In this document: positions 1 to 11,168 of the stretch, one piece after another | How the letters are laid out: each line of letters begins with the position of its first letter | Numbering within the stretch: position 1 is the stretch's first letter | NCBI GenBank assembly: GCA_036346225.1 | Contig: JARFIW010001670.1 | Coordinates: 5,394,001-5,458,000 of the forward strand | DNA: 64,000 bases | Direction of reading: 5' to 3' | Source of the DNA: Platerodrilus igneus | Taxonomy: Eukaryota; Arthropoda; Insecta; Coleoptera; Lycidae | Translations under genes and position numbers: made by a program | The notes under the pieces: generated by a model | Told to the model about the DNA's origin: nothing | Database searches by the model: none | The model's input: only the letters and a program-made list of their open reading frames with translations

Positions 1-100
1 TGTCAGATATCAAAGTTCAACAAACATTGCGTACTCCTGAAGAAAAACATCTCTATCGACAGTTTAAGCTGCATTTCAATTTCATACAAATAATTCTGTA

Positions 101-640
101 GGGCTGTTCAGTTTACCTCTGACCAGAACAATTACATTGGAATGTAAGCGAGGCGTTTGTAGTTCAAGGATGATTAATAGATCCCTGCGGGCTATGGACT
201 TGAGACAGGTACAAGAGATTACAATAGGTACATTTGAGATATTGTTTGGATATTCTGGTGTTTGGGAACGTATGTATAAAGTGTGAACTGCTGTGATGAG
301 CGTTAGTTAGTTCTGTTTTATTGAAGCTTTGATTACAATACTAGTTCTAATTTAAAGCTTTGAAGTCCTACTATTAAATAAGTTAGTGGTATATACTGTT
401 TAAATTGCTCTATGTGATAAATTACCGTTAATATAAATTGCCCTATGTGACATAAACTGTTGTTAATATAAATTGCTTTATGTGATATAAATTACTGTTA
501 ATATAAATTGCCCTATGTGAAATCAATTACTATAGTGATCGATATAAATTAATAATTAGTGCCTGGATAGTTAATTATCGGAGTGCCCTTAAAGGTTGCA
601 AGTGCTTTAAAGGCACTTATAAACGAGTATCATGCGCTAT
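101..640 (+). mobile_element. LTR-like promoter segment A (probable retrotransposon remnant)
   Basis: No coding potential is visible. The segment aligns by eye with 14855-15260. Both begin with a GTTTACCTYTGACCAGAAYA block, carry a TATA-like element (GTATAAAG at 274-281 here) about 30 bases before an AGTTCTGTTT/CAGTTCTTTT block, and end with a TAGTTAATTAT block. Two dispersed copies sharing a promoter-like core are best explained as diverged LTRs or other retroelement ends. This copy also contains the minisatellite at 401-536, which copy B lacks. No open frame of the parent element is visible next to it. Confidence 0.4.
401..536 (+). repeat. 33-35 bp minisatellite, four copies
   Basis: Four head-to-tail units begin TAAATTGCYCTATGTGA and end GTTAATA. 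They start at 401, 434, 469 and 504, and the last one decays. The repeat lies inside LTR-like segment A. Confidence 0.85.
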
Positions 641-2240
641 TTTTTAATATACCTGTATTTTAATTAGATATATAGATTTGCATATTACTGAATTTATCCG
701 TATTGAAGTGCAGTACCACAGATTTAGCCTGTCGTTTTGATTTATAGTAGTTGCCGTGGAAACAATTGAACATTTAATATTTATTTTAAATAGTTCATTC
801 ATATTAAGATATTTAAGTTTGACATTTGTATAATTTGATAAATAAAAATAAAGTTTAAAATGTTGTTGCTTAGCAACCTTTAAAACACTAGTGCGATAAA
901 GATCAATTTACGAACGCTAATGAGTTCTTTATACTAGTATTATGGTGCAGGTATATTAAAAAGGTTATTAAAACACTTACCCTGGGTATTGTCAGGTGTT
1001 GTGCTTCTCAAGGCTTGCGGTTCATTCTGTTTTTGTCCTGTTGCTGTTAGATCCGCTGTTGCTACCGGTAGGGCTTCTCTGACGAGACGATTAGGAAGGT
1101 AAGAAGGGTAGGAACGACAACACTCGCGTTAGCACTGCCCGGTACGATAAGTTTATCGATACGGTAGATGTGGCGGTACGATAGAGTCTTCCTAACTAAT
1201 CGGTGGTCTTTGCTTTTTATGTCTTCTCCCACCAACCGAGGTAGACGCACTTCCGCTTGTGGCTGTGGGAAGATAACTTATTTTCACGTCAGAACCCTGC
1301 GTCAGCGCTTACGTTTGCAATGATAAACAACTGTCGCCGAGATCCATGTGAAGGTTACTAATCCCGGGGTTCACAACATTGACGGAATTGCACTAATTAA
1401 ACGAGGATTTTTATAAATATTAAAATAAAGACCCTAACTCGTAAATTAATAATACTAAATCCAGAAAGCTTTAAAAAAAACTTTTCAGGATGTATGAAGA
1501 ATCAGTAAACTGTCTGTAGTTTGTTTAACTCCTTATATTCAGATGTAAATTCTATTACATAATAGGTAGTAAGTAAAACAGTTAGATGCTTGAGAGAAAA
1601 TGTTATAAACTATAAAAGTTAGTAGGCCAATAATAAACGTTAAAATAATATTTGAAGTATTGTGTAAAAAATATTTTAAAGCAAAAAATCACCAATTTAT
1701 AGTTGATCGTAACAATAACTAATTTTGCAAACAAATAATACAGTTCGACATTGGTAATCGAAATGGTATGAAAATATTGCGTTTTTAGGAGCTATTTTGT
1801 GCTTAAATAGAGTATTAATCGACAAAATTATCGGTATTGTAATAATTCTCATTAGTTTGCCGAAGGAGGAATACATAATTTCCACGGAAAATATGCGTGG
1901 ACGGAAATTTTGGGCAAATAGTCCCGGTGTTCTTTATACCAAATTTTCCCAACCACATTTTTAAACGTGAATGAAGTGAGCATTTTGCATTAAAAGCTTC
2001 AGAAAGATGGCACGCCTCATTAAACTTTACCTACCAGACACAGTTTAGATCATGTGTTTTCGAATAGATTGATCGGAATGGGTAGGATTAATTGACTAGC
2101 CACCGTTTTTAGCATTTTTCCCGAAATATCTCGATAATTTCCCTGTCATTATTTTATTCGAAATTCACTTCATTGTTTCTAACTCTCTATGCGTACCTTC
2201 CAATTTAATTTGTTGTCGATTTCTATCCCGTAGGATGTAA
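641..2240. other. No recognisable gene
   Basis: AT-rich sequence with one island of more balanced base composition around 1000-1380. That island holds a short minus-strand open frame with no motif I recognise. I see no splice-site or codon pattern that supports an exon. It may belong to the same decayed element as the LTR-like segment to the left. Confidence 0.4.
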
Positions 2241-3808
2241 ACATCGACTGCTCCGCGTCTTAGTTGGTTCGCTTGAGACTTCTAAGCTTCAGATTCCCGG
2301 CACGAACCGCTTGAAAAATTTGGACGAACATTTTTCACAAAAATACGCCCTCGTTCGGATGAGAGGTAAAATGTAGAGCCCGTGTGTGTTGTCACGCACA
2401 TTAAAGATCTCTACCTTGCTTGGAACAAAAAGGGTTCGACAAAATTCAAAATTTTTCGGTACAAAATAGAACTTGCTTCCTGGCCAATGTTGTAACTTCG
2501 GGTGGAGCATTGGAGAATCAAATGTAGGGATGTAAATTTCAACGTCTCGGGTTAATTCCCGACACGCGCCGCTTGAAAAATGTTAGGCGTGTATTTTCGC
2601 CCTCGTTCGGATGAGAGATAAAATGTTGAAGATCCTTAACTTTTTTGGAATAGCAAGGGTTTGGCAAAATTCAATGTTTCTAGGTGAAAAAAACTTGCTT
2701 CGTGGTCAATGTAGTTTAGCGGCTCCGTAGCGTAGTGGTATATGTGTGACTAGTACGTCCAAGGCCCCGGGTGCGAATCCCGACACGGTCCGCTTGAAAA
2801 ATGTTAGGCGAGCATTTTTCACAAAAAAACATCCTCGTTCGGATGAGCGGTAAAATGGAGATCCCGTGTATGAGTGTTGGAACAGCAAGGGTTCGGCAAA
2901 ATTCCAAATTTTTCAGGTAGAAAAAACTCACTCCCTGGTCAATGTAGTACCTTCGGGCGGAGCATTGGAAAATCATATATAAGGTCAATGTAGTACCTTC
3001 GGGTGGTACATTGGAAAATAATCAAATGTAGGAGTGTTAGTGTCGGGCAGCTCCGTGGCTTAGTTGGTTCACGTGTGACTACTAAGCCCAAGATACCGGA
3101 TTCGATTCCCGACATGAATCGCTTGAAAATTGTTAGGCGAGAATTTTTCACAAAAACACGCCCTCGTTCGGATGAGAGGTAAAATGTAGGTCCCGCATGC
3201 TAGTGTTGTTACGCTCGTTAAAGATACCTACCTTGCTTGGGCAGCAACGATTCGGTAAAATTCAAAATATCCTGGCCAATGTGGTATCTTCGGGCGGAGC
3301 ATTGTAAAATCGAATGTATTGTATAATGGTCCGGCGGCGCCGTAGCGTATTTGGTATTTGTGTGACTACTATGTTCAAAGTCCCGTGTCGAATTCCGACA
3401 CGGTCCCCTTGAAAAATGTTAGGCGAGCTTAGAATAGCAAGGGTTCGTCAAAAGTCAAAATTTTCAGGTAAATAATGGCTTCCTGGTCAATGTAGTACCT
3501 TGGGCTGGTACATTAGAAAATAATCAAATGTAGAAATATAGGTGTCGGGCGGCTCCGTGGCTTAGTTTGTTCACGTGTGACTACTAATCCCAAGGTCCCA
3601 GGTTCGATTCCCGACACGGACTTCTTGAAAAATGTTAGGCGAGCGTTTTTCACAAAAATGCGCCTTCGTTCGGATGAGAGGTAAAATGTAAGGTCCCGTG
3701 CGTGGGTGCTGTCATGCACTTTGCGGATTCCCTACCTTACTTGGAATAGCAAGGGTTCTGCAAAATTCCAAATTTCCAGGAAGAAAATTTGCATCCTGGC
3801 CAAAGTCC
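2241..3808 (+). repeat. Tandem array of six tRNA-headed (SINE-like) units
   Basis: Six related units start near 2241, 2541 (head partly lost), 2720, 3045, 3331 and 3545. The best-preserved heads look like the 5' part of a tRNA-derived SINE: an A-box-like TGGCTTAGTTGG (seen in the fourth unit) and a B-box GGTTCGATTCC (3601-3611), separated by about 40 bases as in a tRNA gene. The acceptor half is degenerate, so this is not a working tRNA. Each head is followed by a tail with GCTTGAAAAATGTTAGGCG, CCTCGTTCGGATGAGAGGTA and a CCTGGCCAATGTAGTACCTT block. Unit length is about 180-325 bp because of internal deletions and one internal duplication (2938-3027). Minus-strand open frames across it repeat each other and are by-products of the repeat. 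Confidence 0.75.
3550..3622 (+). promoter_or_regulatory. Best-preserved tRNA-like head with A and B boxes (possible Pol III promoter)
   Basis: An A-box-like sequence starts at T3558 and a consensus B box GGTTCGATTCC lies at 3601-3611. TCCGTG near 3554 can pair with CACGGA near 3615. The offset stems argue against a mature tRNA, but an internal RNA polymerase III promoter is plausible. Activity is inferred only. Confidence 0.5.
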
Positions 3809-4879
3809 CATTCCACATATTATTACTTCTGTTTGGTACCGAAATGGCTCGAACTGTTAAGTTTGTATTTTCACGACCAGTCTTATAATTTTTGTAGGAC
3901 TTTTGGTGCTGCTTGCATTTCCATCCCAAGAATCGGTAGGGTATTGTTCGCAAAATATACATTCATACAAAGGCTTTCAAAATTTGGGGGCGTGAGAACG
4001 TTTGCACTTTCAAGACCATCTTATTTGGATTTCTCACTCTTGCTGTCCTGTCTTTAGACTAGTAAATTTCGTGAATAATCCTTGCGATTTTGCTCCTGGC
4101 TTTACAAAAATTCCTGAAATATCAATTGTCATAACTGTTCAGTTTTCTCCGTCGTCATGATTTTCTTTTTATTGGCTTAATCATATATCCTACACGTGTA
4201 TATTAGATTTGTATTTCAGAAAATCGTATTGATTTTCGTGGAAACTATAAATGCACTTCTGTGGTAGTCTAATAAGTCTACAGTTTTCCGGTCAGATTAG
4301 CTGACCTGTTACTGTTTAAACTAGAAATATTTGATTTTTTGGGTTTTAACTCAAATTTTCCATTTAGAAGTTTCTAACAATGCGGAAATTCTTTTTCTGT
4401 AAGCATTAATTGAACTTTTTAATAAATATGCGTTCGGAGCTTCAGCCACGGCTTTCTTTTTTTTAACCGTGAATGTTTTATGGCTGATCTTTGAAGCAGT
4501 AAAAAGCTCTATGCTAATCTTCAATAAACCAGTTGAGCAAAGGGGTTCAGTGAAATGGTTAATATAAGCGTTATTACGTATTAATGATATAGACAAGTAA
4601 ATATATGTACGATATGTAGCGATTATGTGGTGATGAGGTGGATTTCTTTTGTATTTTTGAAATATGGTCATTTTGAACCTTGTCTCTCATTGAGGTTTCA
4701 ATAAAAAATTAATTTTTTGAGATCGGGTGCATACTAGCTTATACTAATACCATTGTTTAGTGCTTGAAATTTAAATGCAGAGAAATATTTGCAACCTGTA
4801 CGTACCCATATTATGTATACAATCAAAGCAATCTTTCCAAACCAAGAGGTTTATTTTTAGCAGGACAAAACTCTAGCAC
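3809..4879. other. No recognisable gene
   Basis: AT-rich DNA. Open frames of about 100 codons on either strand show no family motif, and their composition is that of the surrounding non-coding DNA. Confidence 0.4.
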
Positions 4880-5110
4880 AATTTCGAAAGGGTAGTGTAG
4901 GAGAATGTGTGAATGCAACAGTTCCTACCAAGTAGGTGAATCGGTAGGAGAGGATCTAGTGAATGGCCTGCTGGTTCTCAAGATTTAACTATCGAGACTT
5001 CTTTTTGTGTGGTTACTTGAAAAGCAGAGTTTACATTAATCGCCCAAAATATCTAGATGTGTTTAAAAAAATTTAAATGACCGCTTGTGGAAATAATCGT
5101 TGAACTCTAA
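4880..5110 (+). pseudogene. Mariner-like transposase fossil, C-terminal part
   Basis: The translation passes through IGRRGSSEWP, a decayed form of the block IGRGGPxEWPPRSPDLTPLDFFLWG seen at the third catalytic Asp of insect DUF4817-type mariner transposases. It continues with remnants of the LKSRVY block, with a stop codon and frame changes between. The catalytic Asp motif is destroyed and nothing upstream is recognisable. It is a short dead remnant, and the family assignment is by eye. Confidence 0.45.
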
Positions 5111-7989
5111 GCGCTTGAAATTGTGGGAAATTATGGGAAAACATTTCTCATTATCAAATTCCTTAGACAATGTGTGTTTGTCTACTGCTAAAGGTGATGG
5201 TATAACGAATATCTGTTGTAGTTAGAAATCCAATATCAATCTTTATGATTTAAATAAAATTTAATTTTACGTAGTTTACACAATAGTTGGATAGTATTTT
5301 CAACAGAAAGCATCACTGCTATATAAAAAGTAAGAAGTGAACTTTATCGGATATTTTTAGTTTTTTTATTTGCAAATCATATTCTTTTTTGTACCATATT
5401 CTGGAACATGTAGAACATTTTTACTGTGGTCGGCTGCAAGTGAGATCACTTGACTAAATCTAAAATGCAAGGATTATCATTTCTTTTCTTTTTTGAGAAG
5501 CAGTGTCACTTGCGGTTTAACGGAATTTCTAAACAATTTGTATAGCCAAACCCATATATAACTTTTTTTTCTGTGGCACGTGAACTAACTAAATAATTCG
5601 TTTGGAAATGAAATATGTCGGACGCATACACTATTATAAATACTTGATTGTTCTGTTTTATACGCTTATGATTGAAACAAGCTGTTTGAGCCATAATAAA
5701 CCCACATTCCTTTCTCTTAAAGATAAATATTGTATGTAAAAAATTATTAAATCAAGTTTATGCACACGTGTTACTCAGCGGGAGCGATAAATTTAGGTCG
5801 CCTGGATGTGTATTTATCTTACGTATATATTTTTAAAATGGGTAGCTTAATAATAACCAAGTATTTGTTTGCGTGATGGAATAATGGCTGTTAAATAACT
5901 AACTAATTTTACCAGTTTATAAATTCGAGCACCTAACATATACAAGGTGATTCATTAAGATGTGCAATTTAAACTACCAACGGAAATACCAGACACCAAA
6001 ATACAATGATTAATCCAGCCAGCCCTACATGCATTATATCATTAAGAGAAATTGACTCTATATTTTAAAATTTGTAATTAATTTTAAAGTTTGAATAGGA
6101 TCAACAGCTAACTTTATATTTGTTGTATATGTTTCAAGTAAATTAAAAAAATTGAAAGGACATTCAATTGTACACAGAAAAGTGATCTTTATACTTAATT
6201 TATGTACCTTTGTTAGGTTTTAATTGGTCATTATCTTTTAAATGGGGTAATGTATTTTACCCTTGACATTCTTATTCTTTTAAATTACAAACTGTGAAGA
6301 GTAACCATTACAAAAAATAACGTAATAATTACAATTATTGATGATAACAACAAAAATTTCGAAATAAATGTTTAAAACGTTCACTGTCATCCATTTCAGT
6401 ACATTTTATAATGTGCTGTAACTCTACTGTGTTACTTATGCAAACATTAGGTAGTGCAAATGAATGTATTAATTGCAGTTAGATACATTAGTTTTTATCA
6501 AGAAAACACGCTGAAAATTTCTAGGCTTTGGTAGTTTACATGTAATAACGTTACTATTTCAATGTAATATTAAATTAAGATGAAGAAATAAATAGGGAAG
6601 CACCGTGTACTTTAGATAAAAGCGTTGGTGAATATCGGTACTTTACATCTTTTCGTATTGAATTCAAAAAATTATAGATAGGAAATAGGAAGTAACGGTC
6701 CATATTAAAGTTATTTGTACAAATTCTCACGAGTTCAAGGAACATAACCGTGGGATCGATGCATCCTAATACCCAAAACCACAATACGCATAAAAGCAGC
6801 AATAAAAAATTGCGAATGAAACGAATGACTTAGACTATCGGTATTCCGTGTTATATTCCTGAAACGAGGGTTCACACGGACATAATTTTACGCACAACCC
6901 GTGAGAACGAGAATAGCAAGCAATGAATCCCCGGGAAGTACACTTATAAAAACCTACGGATAGTAAAAGAGGAGATCTGATCAGATCAAGTAGTATCCGA
7001 TTCGTGTCGACACGCGAAACTCGTTGAAGTGAGGAAGACGTATTGTAACGCGGTGGTATCTAGACCGGATTCTGTGTGGTGCGAAAAACAGATTTCCGAA
7101 CTCGTTGATACACGCATTTGTAATGATTACCGACCTTACGTAAGTTGCCCAAACCGAGATCTTTCTCCAACAGTAGTTGGATTTGTACCTACAACCAACT
7201 TCTTGCACGGTTTGTCGATGGAACTTTACGAAACGAAAATTCCTAAATGAGTCGATTTATTAACTTATATGTCCAGTTTGTAGAAATAACATGCTGTTTT
7301 TTGTATTTATTTACTAACTATTGTACATTTGTGAATGATGATAATAAGGAGTCGTAAAGCGTTTTGAAAAGGACTTTAAAGGTTTGCTCCCGCATATTTA
7401 ACATTGAGAAGATAGTTCAAAGTCTTTTCCGAGTTAAGCAAAGTGCACTAACTTGCACGCTTTAAGAGTATTGTATTTGCTTCATTTAGTCACTGTAAAC
7501 TCACACCGTTTAACTGTTACGTCACTTCGTCGCCTGTAGAGTAAAATTAATTAAGAAACATAACGTCATTTCAGCACGTAATAGTGCTTTCCTAAACAAA
7601 TCTTGTATGATAAATTGACGTTCATTTTTTTAATTGCATTGGCGGCTTCATACATTGTTTTTCGCAACTTCTAGGGATAATTGCTTTCTTTGTAAACCAT
7701 TTTATTGATTTGTGATCATATTGGAAAGTCTATAGGGTTCTAATCTGGACTCCTCGGTGATCAGAGAAATTCACATCTAACGCCAATCCATCGAGGAAAT
7801 TTTTTTTATTAAATTATCGGTGTACTGACATTGAAAGATGTAGCGGAACTTTGTGTAACGGCGAGTTTATTTATTTTCTAGAGCCCATCTAAGCGCTGTT
7901 CAAGGAAGTTTAAATAAAAAAGGCCATTGGGACTGGCTCGGAGGGACTAATGAAATAACCAGATATCACATCACACCAAGTATTTACCT
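5111..7989. other. No recognisable gene; one mariner-end-like sequence
   Basis: AT-rich DNA. At about 5939 the sequence TACAAGGTGATTCATTAAGA resembles the ACAGGGTGATTC ends of mariner-like elements seen elsewhere in the window, but no partner end or transposase is attached. An open frame at 7029-7250 (+) and its minus-strand counterpart show no recognised domain. Confidence 0.35.
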
Positions 7990-8430
7990 AAAACTCATTG
8001 AAAATGTTTTTCTCTTATATGAATTCTACAAATGAATACTCTTTTCCAATTAAAAATTCCTCGTCTACTAAACGTTGCGTCGTCGGTGAAATGAATCTTA
8101 TCAAGATAATTTCGGTCTGTATTTTGTATATCTTGTAAAAGTTGGCTAAATTGTAGACGATCTGGAAACTCCTCTAGCATGAGTAAAATTTTAAGGATAC
8201 ACGGTTTTCTTATTTCTTCTGCCATACTTAATCGACGAGTGCTTGTATTTTAAAATTTTCCGAAACAGGAATTAAATGCTTTTCTTCTTTATTCATGGTG
8301 ATGGTTCTTGTAGCACCATGGTGACTTTCAGGACGATTCGATCCTGTCTCGACTGATCGGCGTGAAGTTAGCAACCCATTTTCAGTAGCAACTTTTTCCA
8401 GGAGGTCTTTAAATAAACCTAAAAACAGCC
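7990..8430 (-). pseudogene. Mariner-like transposase fossil, N-terminal and first catalytic region
   Basis: Read on the minus strand. The upstream open frame contains VETGSNRPESHHGATRTIT, a decayed form of the ETGSVxRPKSxGRPRTxT linker that follows the DUF4817 helix-turn-helix. After a frame break the downstream frame contains PDRLQFSQLLQ and HFTDDATFSRRG, matching the LEFCQWLQ ... LFTDEATFxRxG block with the first catalytic Asp retained. The second and third catalytic motifs are absent, so this is a 3'-truncated dead copy. The open frame start upstream of 8430 is encoded by a satellite monomer rather than by transposase. Confidence 0.6.
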
Positions 8431-8431
8431 T

Positions 8432-8545
8432 TTCACAATTGGGTAACATCTTCCGCCTTGACAGCTAGTGTTAACACCTCCCTTAATTCATCTGTAAAAA
8501 TAAAATTTAGTTGCCACCCGAGTTACGTTTTGGGCCTTGGCAACT
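8432..8545 (-). repeat. Isolated monomer of the ~148 bp satellite
   Basis: On the minus strand this matches the satellite at 10098-11168: GGGTGGCAACTAAATTTT, TTTTTACAGATGAATTAAGG and GGCGGAAGATGTTACCC occur in the same order and spacing as the satellite's GGGTCGCAAGTAAATTTT, TACAGATGCATTAAGG and GCGGAAGGTGTAACTC. It directly abuts the transposase fossil. Confidence 0.65.
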
Positions 8546-9041
8546 GCCTTTTTAAAAAGTCTTCCAAAAACTATTGTAACAAATTTTATTTAAACAGAAT
8601 TTACAAATGGAATTTTAACAAACTATATAAAATTACTTTAAGTCGAAATTACTGTTAAATGGATTTGAGTAGCCTGAACAACCAACAATATAAAAGCTGT
8701 GAGGCTTAAGACTGACTGACTATCTTGGGGCTCCCGGGGTATTTATGTTGTCCCCGCCCCTCACATTTCTGTGGGAACTGCAGAGCTCATGTCTGCTTAT
8801 TTCTTTATTCAATTATATAATACAAAGTAATAATCGTATCTAATAATTGCGGTTTTTATACCCGTCTGTGACATGCATCTTCAGTATCACTTACGTCTGG
8901 AATACATTGTATTCACATGCGTTCTCACAACTTGCTTGTGAACTTTCATTAACCTTTTCTTTATTTATCCTTGAATTACAATGTTGCATCTAACTTAAGT
9001 TTCTCAATAATTTCTATTAAATTATACATATATTGATTTTG

Positions 9042-9285
9042 GGGATATGTATCTCCCGTAGGGGCTTCAAAAATCACCATATAAGAAAACAAATATAAAA
9101 AAATCAAAAATGATAGAAGTCTGCATTGGCATAGCTAATGCTAAGACCGTCCTTAATGGATCTGTAAAAACAAAATTTACTTACGATCTGTAAGGGCTTC
9201 AAAAACCACCTAAAGTATAAAAATATAAAAAATCAAAAATGGCAGAAGACACCTTCTGCATCTACACAATAGTTGTTGGGATCGC
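9042..9285 (-). repeat. Inverted partial array (about 1.6 units) of the ~148 bp satellite
   Basis: Two reverse-oriented units contain GGGGCTTCAAAAATCACC and GGGCTTCAAAAACCACC, then AAAAATCAAAAATG and AACAAAATTTACTTACGA. These are the reverse complement of the forward array at 10098-11168. Together with that array they form an inverted repeat around a spacer of about 810 bp. Confidence 0.75.
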
Positions 9286-10097
9286 CTGTAATTTAATTAA
9301 AATAAAATTAACGGTACAAAATAGCATTTTGTAATGAAGTTTTGTAGAATACAGGCATACAAATAGGTATGCACATTGAACATTTTTGGTTAGGGCATTT
9401 GATTTATGACCAGAGTGTTTATTCTGTTCCCATTACTTTGCCGGTTTTTGCGCATTTGGTAGTTAATGCGTTGTTCTGAATATTTTAGGTGTATTTTGAA
9501 TTTGGACTTTGTGCACCTGTTCATTTACAGAGGTATTGCATTGTAGAATCCCGTTATTTTCGATCATCTTTAAGCTTGAAGAATGCAATCCTTTTGATAA
9601 GGTTTTTGAAGTTCAAAGTTTGTGATTTCCGTTTTATGATGGGTGTTTCTAAAATACACTCTTAACATACCGGTAAGTATTGAACGGCTTATCTTTGACG
9701 GAAATGCCGCCTTAAGTAGGTTAACGGTAATAAAACATCACAGTGATCTGGAAATTGAAACTTACATAGGACCAACTCTTCAAAATATATCTGGCTTTAA
9801 ATTTTATGCAGATTGCATCTTATATGAGGATTGTTTGTTTTCAGTATATGACAAGCTTCGCCAAGTTTCCTCCCCAGTTGCCCCCTTCCTCCCATTGCTC
9901 AGATTTGCTTCAAAACCTAACACTACATAGCTCGGTCCCGACACCAGTTAGCACCCAACAACTAGAAAGGTAGCACCTCAAAAACAAGCCGACGACGATT
10001 TTCCAAAGATTTAGAACCCCCTTCCCCTAGGTTGCTGAAAAAATTGACACTTGAGCACCTGATTGCTATTATCTAGCACCCAAATCTGGAGCTAGCT
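9286..10097. other. Spacer between inverted satellite arrays
   Basis: No recognised domain. A 95-codon open frame (9643-9930, +) has no family motif that I can identify, and its 3' part runs into a C-rich stretch. If the inverted arrays are the arms of a foldback-type element, this would be its core. Confidence 0.4.
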
Positions 10098-11168
10098 CCA
10101 AAGCCGTCGCAAGCAAATTTTCTATTTATTTCGGTTGCCTTCTGACATTTCTGGTTTTTCATATATTTATCCTTTAAGGGTGGTTTTTGAAACCTGCACG
10201 GATCACAGGTACAATTTGTTTTTACCGATGCATTAAGGGCGATCCCAGCAATAGTGGTGCCAAGGCGGTCAATGTAACTCGATTGCTTTGTGCCATTTTT
10301 GATTTTTAATATTTTTATCCTCTAAGGGTGGTTTTTAGGTCTCTGCGGGTCTCGAATAAATTTTGTGTTTTATAGATGCATTACGTGCGGCCTCAGTAAG
10401 ATCTGTGACAATGCTGAAGGTGTAACTCGATTGTCTTATGTCATTTATGATTTTTTTATTAATATTTTTATTCTTTAAGTGTGGTTTTTAAAGCCCCTGC
10501 GGATGGCAAATGAATTTTGTTTGTACAGATTCATTAAGGGAGGTCTTAACTGTTGCTGTGGCCATGCGCAAGGTGTAACTCGATTACCTTCTCTCATTTT
10601 CGATTTTTTCTTATATTTTATCGTTTAAAGGTGGTTTTTAAAGCCTCCACGCGTCGCAAGAAAATTTTGTTTTTACAGTTTCATTAGAAGCTATCTTAGC
10701 AATAGTTGTGCCAATGCGGAAAGTGTAATTCGATTGCCTTCTGCCGTTTCTCATTTTTATATATTTTTATCTTTTATTTTTAAAGCTCCCCTGGGTCGCA
10801 AGTAAATTTTGTCTTCACAATTCCATTAGGGGCGGTCTTAACAATAGCTGTGGCAATGCGTAATGTGTAATTCGATTGCCCCTGTCATTTCAGATTTTTT
10901 ATATTTTTATCCTATAAGGATGGTTTGTGAAGCTCCTACGAGTCATAAGTAAATTTTGTTTTCACAGATGCATTAGGGACAGTCTTAGCAATAGTTGTGC
11001 TAGTGCGGAAGGTGTAACTCGATTACCTTCTACTATTTCTGATTTTTTATATTTTGATCCTTTAAGGGTGATTTCTGAAGTTCATACGAGTCGCAAGTGA
11101 ATTTTGTTTTTACGTATGCATTAAGGGGGATCTTAACAATAGTTATGCCAAGGCGGAAGATGTAACTC
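10098..11168 (+). repeat. Satellite array, seven ~148 bp units
   Basis: The phase marker CGATTGCCTT (variants GATTACCTT, GATTGTCTT, GATTGCTTT) recurs at about 10131, 10281, 10429, 10582, 10732, 10874 and 11021, giving a period of 142-153 bp. Each unit carries ATTTTTATCCTTTAAGGGTGG, a GGTCGCAAGTAAATTTTG block, a TACAGATGCATTA block and AATAGTTGTGCCAATGCGG. A partial unit precedes the first. Divergence between units is considerable, so the array is not recently homogenised. No open frame runs across it. Confidence 0.85.

Noticed and set aside
3551..3622. Functional tRNA gene
   Set aside because: A and B boxes are present, but the acceptor stem is out of register, and each head continues into a conserved tail typical of a SINE-like unit.
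2716..3719. Several similar minus-strand open frames (60-90 codons) that repeat each other
   Set aside because: They lie in successive units of the tRNA-headed tandem array and are read antisense to the repeat. The similarity comes from the repeat, not from a gene family.
4351..4671. 106-codon minus-strand open frame
   Set aside because: No conserved motif and composition like the surrounding AT-rich DNA. A chance frame is the simpler explanation.
9042..11168. CRISPR-like or other spaced repeat array
   Set aside because: The units are contiguous ~148 bp satellite monomers with no unique spacers, in a eukaryotic context.
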